NCBI GenBank assembly: GCA_044344145.1 | Contig: JBIJDM010000121.1 | Location: 1-8,353 of the forward strand | Direction: 5' to 3' | From: JBAXGE01 sp044344145 | Lineage (GTDB): Bacteria > Planctomycetota > Phycisphaerae > WQYP01 | DNA length: 8,353 nt | In this document: positions 1 to 5,516 of the stretch, piece by piece | How the letters are laid out: every line of letters begins with the position of its first letter | How positions within the stretch are numbered: position 1 is the stretch's first letter | Made by a program: the position numbers and the translations under genes | Notes under the pieces: model-generated | The model's input: the letters and a program-made list of their open reading frames with translations, nothing else | What the model was told of the DNA's origin: nothing | Database searches by the model: none

Positions 1-236
1 TCCAGCGTGCGCGGGTACTTCTGCAGATCTTCCTGCGGGCCAAACTGGGTCGGATTCACATAAATACTCACCACCACCCGCCCCCGGGGGCCGATCTGGG
101 CGCGGGCCTGATGCACCAAACTGATATGTCCCTCATGCAATGCCCCCATGGTCGGCACGAAGCCGATTTTGACGCCTTCCGCAGCCGATACTGCCTGCCA
201 GGCCCGCATGGCGGTGATGGTAGCACAAACCTGCAT
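1..236 (-). CDS. panC: Pantothenate synthetase, N-terminal part (cut by window edge)
   Basis: PanC joins pantoate and beta-alanine using ATP, through a pantoyl-adenylate intermediate, to make pantothenate, the precursor of coenzyme A; it is a cytosolic enzyme. The minus strand reads 78 codons from an ATG at 236-234 and runs off the left edge. The visible part contains the family's best-known stretch: VPTMGALHEGH at about residues 27-37 (the HxGH-type nucleotide-binding motif), followed by VVVSIYVNPTQFGP and then a KYPRTL motif, all in the usual PanC order. The start is chosen because AAGGA (245-249) lies 8 nt upstream and because it puts PTMG near residue 28, as is usual for the family. A second in-frame ATG at 209-207 has no comparable support. 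The gene is divergent from the MuiA-like gene. The identification is firm even though only about a quarter of the protein is present. Confidence 0.95.
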   Translation of the reverse strand, partial: MQVCATITAMRAWQAVSAAEGVKIGFVPTMGALHEGHISLVHQARAQIGPRGRVVVSIYVNPTQFGPQEDLQKYPRTL

Positions 237-269
237 AGGTCAATTCCTTAATCCAGACCATAAGGTCCG

Positions 270-298
270 CTTATACCGCAAGAATTATTTGGGAACAA
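270..298 (-). promoter_or_regulatory. Probable sigma70-type promoter of panC
   Basis: On the minus strand TTGTTC (298-293) is followed after 17 nt by TATAAG (275-270), a five-of-six match to TATAAT. Transcription would start near 263 and leave a leader of about 27 nt before the panC ATG at 236. The -35 box is weak (three of six). The call rests on box match, spacing and position only. Confidence 0.45.
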
Positions 299-373
299 AA
301 ACTGGTCTACGGCATCTATATGGTAGCAGAGGACGCTTTTTTCGCAATTCCTTACTACAGGAGCACGTGGATC

Positions 374-2248
374 ATGAGGAAACCAATCGCAGCGGTATTG
401 ACGGCGTGCGTGATGCTGACCAGTGTTACCAGCCTGTGGGCGGATGCCATATCAGTCAAAGGCAAAGTGGATGCGGTCACCGTATACCGGGGCCAGGCCT
501 TGGTCACCCGCAAGGTAGATTTGGCCGGGGCTGCCGGGCTGCGCGAGATTGTCATCACCGATTTGCCTTCGCAGGTCATGTCCAGCAGTCTCTTTGCCGA
601 GAGCAATGAAAATGTCGAAATCCGTTCGGTGCTGTTCCGCGAACGCGCCGTCGAGCAGGATGTGCGCGAGGAAGTGCGCAAACTCGACAGTCAGATTCGC
701 GATCTGGCCGATCGTATTAGCCTCCGCCAGCGTGAAATGCAGACCTATCAGGAACAGCGTAATTATCTGGCCAAGCTCGAAGGCTTCGTCGCACCCACCG
801 CCACAGTGGAACTGAGCAAGGGCGTCCTGAACGCCGACACCATGATCAAACTGACCGAAATGCAACTCGCCCAGCGGTTGCAGTTGACCAAACAGACGCA
901 GACCGCCGAAATTGACATCCGCACCTTTGGTGAGCAATTGAACACGCTGCAACGCCAACGCCAGCAACTGGCCGATGGTTCCGCCAAGACGGTCCGCGAA
1001 GCGGTGGTCTTTATCAATCAAAAAGCTGCCAATGCCAATATCCTGTTCCGGTACATTGTGGATTCGGCCTCGTGGTCGCCCAGCTATAACGTCCGCGCCG
1101 ATGCCCAGGGCAAGGTGATGATGGAATACAACGCCTCGATCCAGCAGCAGAGCGGCGAGGACTGGGGCGATGTTGCCATTGTACTCTCCACCGCCACGCC
1201 CAATCTGGTCGCCGCCGGCCCGGAGTTGCAACCGTTGGAACTGACGTTGGGTGGCGCCCGCGCGGGCGAGGAGGAAGTGGCGGCGCAGTACGAAAATATG
1301 AAGTCGTTGAAAAAACAAATCTACAGTGCCAGCCGCAATGACAACCGCATGAACTCGTCAGTCAATCCCCAAGGCCAAAGTGGCAATAATTTCGATAGCA
1401 ATGGGAACACCAGTGCCGGTTGGAACAAGGGCACGGTCGCACTCAATCAGGCCGCCGAACAGGAACAGGTACTGGAATTGGTGGTCAAAGATGCCCAACT
1501 GAAAAAGATGTCGGGTACCGCCAGCCGCAAGGAAGAAGTCACCGTCACCTACGACCTGACCAACCGCATGAGCCTGCCCAGCCGGGCGGACCAGCAATTG
1601 ATCCAGGTCCGTGCCATGGCCATGCCCGCCGAGTTCTATCGCGTGGCCACGCCGCTGTTGTCGCAGTATGTCTATCAGCAGGCCACCTTGACCAATGATT
1701 CCAAGGTCGTGCTGCTGGCCGGCCCGGCCACCTGTTATTACGCGGGTAATTTCGTCGGCTACGGCGAGGTGTCCACCGTGACCGCCGGGGAGCATTTCGA
1801 CGTTGGCTTCGGCATTGATACCAGTCTGCGGGTCAACCGCGAACGGTTGGAAAAACTCGAAGTCGTACAGGGTGGTAACCTGACCACTAATTACACCTAT
1901 CGCTTGATGGTGGAAAACTTCGCAGCCGCCCCGGCCAAGGTCCGACTGTTGGATCGTCTGCCCACCGCCCGCGAAGGCGTGAAGGAAGCCGACTTGAAAA
2001 TCACCCTCGAACCCAACGGCACCGACCTGAGCAAAGATGCCGAATATCTCCGGACCCAGCGGAAGAAAGGTATCCTGCGTTGGGATGTGGAAATCCCCGC
2101 GCAAGCTATTGCCGAAAAAGCCTATACGCTGGATTACAAGTTCAAGCTGGAATTCGACAAACAAAAGATGGTCCAGTCCGCCAATCCCAGCGCTGCGGGC
2201 AGTCCCGCCCAAATGTTGCAGGAAATGCAGATGGAACTTAAAAAATAA
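374..2248 (+). CDS. Exported DUF4140/DUF4139 (mucoidy inhibitor MuiA family) protein
   Basis: This 624-residue protein belongs to the family annotated as DUF4139 or mucoidy inhibitor MuiA-like. Its biochemical role is unknown; the name comes from an effect on capsule/mucoid phenotype in enterobacteria. The N-terminus is a signal peptide: MRK, a hydrophobic stretch (about residues 5-22), and an ADA site suggesting cleavage after residue 25. A DUF4140-like region follows (about 26-125: 'VTVYRGQALVTRKVDL', 'ITDLP'). A charged, Gln/Glu-rich stretch that is probably coiled coil spans about 92-200. The DUF4139 part starts near 220, with the typical ASWSPSYNVRAD at 232-243, and runs to about 595. 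An Asn/Ser/Gly-rich linker lies at about 320-352. The ATG at 374 is preferred over an in-frame ATG at 320 because AGGAG (359-363) sits 10 nt upstream and because the later start puts the signal peptide at the N-terminus. The site of action should be the periplasm or cell surface. It appears to be monocistronic: panC is divergent and a terminator follows. Confidence 0.85.
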   Translation: MRKPIAAVLTACVMLTSVTSLWADAISVKGKVDAVTVYRGQALVTRKVDLAGAAGLREIVITDLPSQVMSSSLFAESNENVEIRSVLFRERAVEQDVREEVRKLDSQIRDLADRISLRQREMQTYQEQRNYLAKLEGFVAPTATVELSKGVLNADTMIKLTEMQLAQRLQLTKQTQTAEIDIRTFGEQLNTLQRQRQQLADGSAKTVREAVVFINQKAANANILFRYIVDSASWSPSYNVRADAQGKVMMEYNASIQQQSGEDWGDVAIVLSTATPNLVAAGPELQPLELTLGGARAGEEEVAAQYENMKSLKKQIYSASRNDNRMNSSVNPQGQSGNNFDSNGNTSAGWNKGTVALNQAAEQEQVLELVVKDAQLKKMSGTASRKEEVTVTYDLTNRMSLPSRADQQLIQVRAMAMPAEFYRVATPLLSQYVYQQATLTNDSKVVLLAGPATCYYAGNFVGYGEVSTVTAGEHFDVGFGIDTSLRVNRERLEKLEVVQGGNLTTNYTYRLMVENFAAAPAKVRLLDRLPTAREGVKEADLKITLEPNGTDLSKDAEYLRTQRKKGILRWDVEIPAQAIAEKAYTLDYKFKLEFDKQKMVQSANPSAAGSPAQMLQEMQMELKK

Positions 2249-2259
2249 CGCCATCCCGG

Positions 2260-2280
2260 CGTGCCAAACTTGGGGGCACG
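2260..2280 (+). other. Short hairpin after the MuiA-like gene
   Basis: CGTGCC (2260-2265) and GGCACG (2275-2280) form a perfect 6-bp stem around a 9-nt loop, 12 nt after the stop codon. No T-run follows, so it is not a terminator by itself. It may protect the mRNA 3' end together with the terminator just downstream. The preceding ten bases CCATCCCGGC (2251-2260) also occur at 5151-5160 in the palindromic element. Confidence 0.35.
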
Positions 2281-2297
2281 GAGGGTAGTTGTACTGC

Positions 2298-2337
2298 CTG
2301 TGGGCCCGGACTAACCCCCCGGGCTCACAGCTTTTTT
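2298..2337 (+). terminator. Rho-independent terminator of the MuiA-like gene
   Basis: CTGTGGGCCCGG (2298-2309) pairs with CCGGGCTCACAG (2319-2330) over 12 bp with one G-U pair, around a 9-nt loop. Six T's follow at 2332-2337 after a single C. It lies 49 nt after the stop of the upstream gene and 141 nt before trpE, so it should separate the two transcripts. An alternative is that it attenuates trpE, but nothing else seen here supports that. Confidence 0.85.
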
Positions 2338-2407
2338 GCCCCCGCAGAATGGCTGGTTACAGCGTTGGGCCGTCCGGCTGGTATCCCCGTGCAGAAAAAA
2401 TCGCGAA

Positions 2408-2439
2408 TTGATGCCAAATGCCCGCCGCTGGAGTATGAT
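2408..2439 (+). promoter_or_regulatory. Possible trpE promoter
   Basis: TATGAT (2434-2439) is a good -10 candidate 40 nt before the trpE start. The best -35 candidate, TTGATG (2408-2413), is 20 nt away, longer than the usual 16-18. Some promoter is expected between the terminator ending at 2337 and trpE at 2479. The exact boxes are uncertain, and no repressor operator could be recognised. Confidence 0.3.
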
Positions 2440-2478
2440 GCCGTATGAAATTGTTGTCGGTTTCAGGAGTTTTGGTTT

Positions 2479-4014
2479 ATGCCCGCAGCAGGCAAATATT
2501 TTCCCGATCTGGCCACCTTCGCTACTCAGGCCCACTCGGCCACCGCCGTCCCGGTCTATCGCGTGCTCATGGGCGATCATCTGACGCCCGTCACCGCGTA
2601 TGAACGTCTGGCCCGCGCCAGCCAATATGCCTTTCTGCTGGAATCCGTCGTCGGTGGGGACCGCATCGCCCGCTATTCCTTCCTCGGGGCCAACCCGCGC
2701 AAGGTCATCACTGCCTGGGACCGCCGCGTGGTGATTCAGGAACAGGCTCTGCCGCCGCGTGAACTCACCGTGGCCGACCCGCTGAAAGAACTCGAAACCC
2801 AACTGGCCTCGATTCAGGGGCTGGTCCTGCCCAATATGCCCCGTTTCCTCGGCGGGGCTGTGGGCTTTGCCGGTTACGATACCGTGCGCTATCTGGAAGG
2901 CGAAAAACTCCCCAATCCGCCGCACGATGATCGCGGCCTGCCCGATTTATGTTTTGGCATCTACGATGATCTGGTCATCTTCGATCACGTCAATAAAACT
3001 GTGATTGTCCTGACCAACGCCCATCCCCAGAGCGGGGCCGATACCACCGCGGTCTACAGCGCCGCCTGTCAGCGTGTGGACGGTCTGGTGCAGACCCTGC
3101 AAAAAGCCGTGCCCATGGAACTGGGCGAAATTGACCTCAGTCAGGAACTGCGGCCCGAATTTACCTCCAATGTCACCCCCGACGCCTTTGGTCAGGCCGT
3201 GCTCAAAGCCCAGGAATACATCAAGGCCGGCGATATTTTCCAGGTGGTGCTCTCGCAGCGTCTGCATACCACCACGCCCGCGCGGCCGTTTGATATTTAC
3301 CGCGCCCTGCGCATCGTGAACCCCTCGCCGTTCATGTTCTTCCTGCAAACGCCGGAGTGCATTCTCTGCGGCGCTTCGCCCGAGATTATGTGCCGCGTGG
3401 AAGAGGGCATCATCACCAACCGGCCCATCGCCGGCACGCGCAAACGCGGCCGTAACGCCGATGAGGATGCCGCGCTGGAAGCCGAACTCCTCGCCGACCC
3501 CAAGGAACGCGCCGAGCATATTATGCTGGTGGACCTCGCCCGCAATGATGTGGGCCGCGTGGCCGTCAAGGGTTCCATCCAGATCAACGAACAGATGACC
3601 GTCGAACGGTATTCGCATGTCATGCACATCGTCTCGGATGTGCGCGGCAAGCTGGCCCCGGGCCTGAAGGCCTTTGACGCGATGCGTGTGGCCCTGCCGG
3701 TGGGCACGGTGTCGGGGGCGCCCAAGATTCGCGCCATGCAGATTATTGATGAGCTCGAATCCACCAAGCGCGGGCCGTATGCCGGCGCGGTGGGTTATGT
3801 GGATTACAACGGTAACATGGATACCTGCATCGCCCTGCGCACCATGGTGATCACGCCCGCCCCCGGCGAACTGTGGAACGTGTATGTGCAGGCCGGCGGG
3901 GGGGTCGTAGCTGATTCCACCCCGGCGGGTGAGTATCAGGAATCCATGAACAAAGCCGCGGGCCTGCTTAAAGCCGTGGCCCTGGCCCAAAAGGGTTTTC
4001 ATAGCGTCGTATAA
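2479..4014 (+). CDS. trpE: Anthranilate synthase component I
   Basis: TrpE converts chorismate to anthranilate, the first committed step of tryptophan synthesis, using ammonia supplied by the glutamine amidotransferase TrpG; it acts in the cytosol. The 511 residues match the usual length. The N-terminal region carries the LLES motif (53-56), which in known TrpE proteins is part of the tryptophan feedback site, so allosteric inhibition is likely. The chorismate-binding domain is complete: GAVGFAGYDTVRYLE (126-140), FQVVLSQR (254-261), NPSPFMFFL (281-289), GASPEIM (298-304), PIAGTRKRG (316-324), VDLARNDVGR (351-360), SHVMHIVSDVRG (379-390), PVGTVSGAPKIRAM (407-420) and the Glu-rich end 'VADSTPAGEYQES'. 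The LLES motif and overall pattern favour TrpE over PabB or isochorismate synthase. AGGAG (2465-2469) lies 9 nt before the ATG. No trpG, trpD or other trp gene is adjacent, so the pathway genes appear scattered or lie elsewhere. It is followed after 20 nt by the ABC ATPase. Confidence 0.95.
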   Translation: MPAAGKYFPDLATFATQAHSATAVPVYRVLMGDHLTPVTAYERLARASQYAFLLESVVGGDRIARYSFLGANPRKVITAWDRRVVIQEQALPPRELTVADPLKELETQLASIQGLVLPNMPRFLGGAVGFAGYDTVRYLEGEKLPNPPHDDRGLPDLCFGIYDDLVIFDHVNKTVIVLTNAHPQSGADTTAVYSAACQRVDGLVQTLQKAVPMELGEIDLSQELRPEFTSNVTPDAFGQAVLKAQEYIKAGDIFQVVLSQRLHTTTPARPFDIYRALRIVNPSPFMFFLQTPECILCGASPEIMCRVEEGIITNRPIAGTRKRGRNADEDAALEAELLADPKERAEHIMLVDLARNDVGRVAVKGSIQINEQMTVERYSHVMHIVSDVRGKLAPGLKAFDAMRVALPVGTVSGAPKIRAMQIIDELESTKRGPYAGAVGYVDYNGNMDTCIALRTMVITPAPGELWNVYVQAGGGVVADSTPAGEYQESMNKAAGLLKAVALAQKGFHSVV

Positions 4015-4034
4015 TCAGCGTGGAGTAGACACAC

Positions 4035-4979
4035 ATGCCCGCAATCCAGACGGTGAATCTGACCAAGCGTTACACCTTGGGTAATCAGTCGCTCTTGGCG
4101 CTCAACAATCTCAACCTCGTGATCGAAGAGGGCGATTGCTTCGGCTTCATCGGCCCCAACGGCGCGGGCAAGTCCACCACCATCAAAATCCTCGCCACGC
4201 TACTGCAGCCCACTTGGGGCGAAGCCCGCATCTGCGATCTGGTCATTGGTTATGAATCGCGCCAGATCCGCCCGCTGATTGGCTATGTGCCCGATTCCTT
4301 CGGCGCCTACGAAGATATGAACGTGCAGGAATATCTGGAGTTCTTCGCCGCCGCGTATGCCATCCACGGCGCCAAGCGCAAACAGATTATTGACGACGTG
4401 CTGCAACTGACCGATCTGGGCTATAAGCGCGAAGCGCTGGTGGATTCGCTCAGTAAAGGCATGCAGCAGCGGCTGAGTCTCGCGCGCGTGCTGATCCACG
4501 ATCCCAAGGTTCTGCTGCTGGACGAACCCGCCAGCGGGCTGGACCCCCGCGCCCGCATCGAAATCCGCGAACTGCTCAAGGAACTGCGCAAGATGGGCAA
4601 GACCATCCTGATCAGCTCGCACATCCTGCCCGAACTGGCCGACCTGTGCAACAAGGTGGGCATCATCGAACGCGGCGAGCTGCTCTTCTCCGGCACCGTC
4701 GAACAGGCCATGCGCAAAGCCAGCATGGGGCTGGTGCTGAATGTGCAGGTGCGCGACCGCCAGGCCGACGCGGCCAATCTGCTGCGCCAAACCACCGGCG
4801 TCGCCGGCGTGGCCGAAGCCGACGGCATGCTCCACGTCACCATGAACAGCGAAGTCGAAGACTACAGCTACCTCGCCGCCCGTCTGCTGGATTCCGGCTT
4901 CCACCTCAAACTGCTCCGCGAAGAAGAAGTCAACCTGGAAACCGCCTTCATGCGTTTGACTAAGGGTGTGGTGCAGTAA
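4035..4979 (+). CDS. ABC transporter ATP-binding protein
   Basis: This 314-residue protein is the ATP-hydrolysing subunit of an ABC transporter, probably an exporter of the ABC-2/CcmA-like type, working on the inner face of the membrane with a separate permease. Visible motifs are Walker A GPNGAGKST (40-48), signature LSKGMQQR (139-146), Walker B VLLLDEP (159-165), D-loop SGLDP (167-171) and the switch His at 196 (ISSH). The Q-loop position reads GYVPDSFGAYEDM, with Asp87 where a Gln or Glu is more common; this form is known to me from a subgroup of similar ATPases. The C-terminal 90 residues form the variable domain typical of drug, lipid or polysaccharide export ATPases. GGAG (4022-4025) lies 9 nt before the ATG. 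It starts 20 nt after the trpE stop and is probably co-transcribed with trpE. No permease gene follows; the palindromic element does. The substrate cannot be told. Confidence 0.9.
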   Translation: MPAIQTVNLTKRYTLGNQSLLALNNLNLVIEEGDCFGFIGPNGAGKSTTIKILATLLQPTWGEARICDLVIGYESRQIRPLIGYVPDSFGAYEDMNVQEYLEFFAAAYAIHGAKRKQIIDDVLQLTDLGYKREALVDSLSKGMQQRLSLARVLIHDPKVLLLDEPASGLDPRARIEIRELLKELRKMGKTILISSHILPELADLCNKVGIIERGELLFSGTVEQAMRKASMGLVLNVQVRDRQADAANLLRQTTGVAGVAEADGMLHVTMNSEVEDYSYLAARLLDSGFHLKLLREEEVNLETAFMRLTKGVVQ

Positions 4980-5071
4980 TCCTGCCCCGGATGGTAGGTG
5001 AGAATCTCAGGTTCATCCAGCGTCTTCGGGGAAAGCCATGATTGACTGCTTCGAGCATGGGAACTTGGTCT

Positions 5072-5088
5072 TAATGCCGGAGGCATTA
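5072..5088. repeat. Left outer hairpin of the mosaic element
   Basis: TAATGCC (5072-5078) and GGCATTA (5082-5088) make a perfect 7-bp stem with a GGA loop. Its inverted partner is the right outer hairpin at 5315-5327 (ATGCC, TCC loop, GGCAT). Confidence 0.75.
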
Positions 5089-5098
5089 CAGCTGGTAG

Positions 5099-5129
5099 CC
5101 GGTGGTTGAAGCGCAGCGCAAACCACCGG
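5099..5129. repeat. Left inner hairpin of the mosaic element
   Basis: CCGGTGGTT (5099-5107) and AACCACCGG (5121-5129) form a perfect 9-bp stem around a 13-nt loop (GAAGCGCAGCGCA). The same stem and loop length recur at 5272-5302. Confidence 0.8.
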
Positions 5130-5150
5130 AAATGGTGCGGTAAACTCCCA

Positions 5151-5168
5151 CCATCCCGGCAGGGATGG
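5151..5168. repeat. First central hairpin of the mosaic element
   Basis: CCATCCC (5151-5157) and GGGATGG (5162-5168) form a perfect 7-bp stem with a GGCA loop. The left arm plus three loop bases (CCATCCCGGC) also occurs at 2251-2260 after the MuiA-like gene. Confidence 0.75.
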
Positions 5169-5231
5169 CCGCAATTAAGTGACCGTCTTTCACCCCCATC
5201 GGCATAGATTGCCACTCCGATAACAATTTCT

Positions 5232-5252
5232 GGCACCCGCTGCCGGGGTGCC
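5232..5252. repeat. Second central hairpin of the mosaic element
   Basis: GGCACCC (5232-5238) and GGGTGCC (5246-5252) form a perfect 7-bp stem around a 7-nt loop. The string ACCCGCTGCC (5235-5244) within it is repeated exactly at 5305-5314 in the right arm. Confidence 0.75.
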
Positions 5253-5271
5253 CAAGACGCGTCGTACTTAA

Positions 5272-5302
5272 CCGGTGGTTTCCACTTCGTTCCAACCACC
5301 GG
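5272..5302. repeat. Right inner hairpin of the mosaic element
   Basis: CCGGTGGTT (5272-5280) and AACCACCGG (5294-5302) form a 9-bp stem identical to the left inner hairpin. The 13-nt loop (TCCACTTCGTTCC) agrees with the inverted left loop at 8 of 13 positions. Confidence 0.8.
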
Positions 5303-5314
5303 CTACCCGCTGCC

Positions 5315-5327
5315 ATGCCTCCGGCAT
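5315..5327. repeat. Right outer hairpin of the mosaic element
   Basis: ATGCC (5315-5319) and GGCAT (5323-5327) pair around a TCC loop. This 13-nt string is the exact inverse of 5074-5086 and closes the element on the right. Confidence 0.7.
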
Positions 5328-5407
5328 GAATACCTAAACTGGCTGAGAAATGGCCCCTTACGCCCATGTGACGTAAATACCCTCTCACCCCCCGAAATAA
5401 TTCCCAG

Positions 5408-5436
5408 TTTTCCCCCGCCCGCTTAGGCATTACAAT
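5408..5436 (+). promoter_or_regulatory. Possible pfk promoter
   Basis: TACAAT (5431-5436) is a five-of-six match to the -10 consensus. The hexamer 17 nt upstream, TTTTCC (5408-5413), is a weak -35 box. Transcription would start near 5443, giving a leader of about 74 nt to the ATG at 5517. The -10 lies in a short sequence that is repeated at the right edge of the mosaic element (see findings). Confidence 0.35.
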
Positions 5437-5516
5437 ACCTACACGCCATTTTGGCGCGCCAGCCCGCAGGGACCTGTCGTATTCAGGCCCACGGGGTCGC
5501 GTTAGGAGTTATATTC

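Larger units (their letters stand above)
5072..5328. repeat. Nested palindromic mosaic repeat (large extragenic inverted repeat)
   Basis: The element has two outer arms, 5074-5129 and 5272-5327, that are inverted copies of each other without gaps over 56 nt (48 positions agree). Each arm contains two hairpins of its own: one built on ATGCC/GGCAT and one on CCGGTGGTT/AACCACCGG with a 13-nt loop. The mismatches fall in the loops and in the link between the hairpins, while the stems agree, which suggests the stems are what is kept. The 142-bp centre (5130-5271) holds two further perfect 7-bp hairpins. This looks like a non-autonomous, REP/BIME-like or MITE-like dispersed repeat. I recall similar CCGGTGGTT palindromes from intergenic regions of PVC-group genomes but could not check this. 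No transposase is present and no clear target-site duplication was found. Confidence 0.75.
4980..5516. other. 537-bp intergenic region without a convincing gene
   Basis: The gap between the ABC ATPase and pfk contains the palindromic mosaic element (5072-5328). To its left is a small palindrome (TGAGAATCTCA, 4999-5009, flanked by GGATG at 4989-4993 and CATCC at 5014-5018). To its right is a stretch leading to the pfk promoter and ribosome binding site. Minus-strand open frames of 143 codons (5299-4868) and 114 codons (5430-5086) cross it, but they lack a good ribosome binding site, overlap the inverted repeats, and one runs into the ABC ATPase gene. I treat them as spurious. I saw no intrinsic terminator with a T-run, no tRNA and no riboswitch I could name. 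Confidence 0.7.

Noticed and set aside
1358..2254. Long minus-strand open frame (298 codons) opposite the MuiA-like gene, and similar long antisense frames opposite trpE and pfk.
   Set aside because: They are antisense shadows produced by GC-rich codon use; the plus-strand genes have recognisable families and ribosome binding sites.
2349..2411. A 20-codon reading frame just before trpE with one Trp-Tyr pair, as a possible trp attenuator leader peptide.
   Set aside because: It has only one Trp codon, no ribosome binding site, and lies downstream of the terminator rather than upstream of it. No alternative hairpins or T-run follow it before trpE.
4989..5018. Palindrome after the ABC ATPase (GGATG, TGAGAATCTCA, CATCC) as a terminator.
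   Set aside because: No T-run follows and the stem is interrupted by unpaired bases, so an intrinsic terminator is not supported.
4868..5299. Minus-strand open frame of 143 codons.
   Set aside because: It overlaps the end of the ABC ATPase gene antisense, crosses the same repeats, and has no recognisable domain.
5072..5328. The repeated hairpins as a CRISPR array.
   Set aside because: The repeats are inverted rather than evenly spaced direct repeats, there are only two copies of each stem, and no cas gene is present.
5086..5430. Minus-strand open frame of 114 codons across the palindromic element.
   Set aside because: It coincides with the inverted repeats, has no good ribosome binding site and shows no recognisable domain. 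Long open frames across GC-rich repeats of this kind are a common false call.
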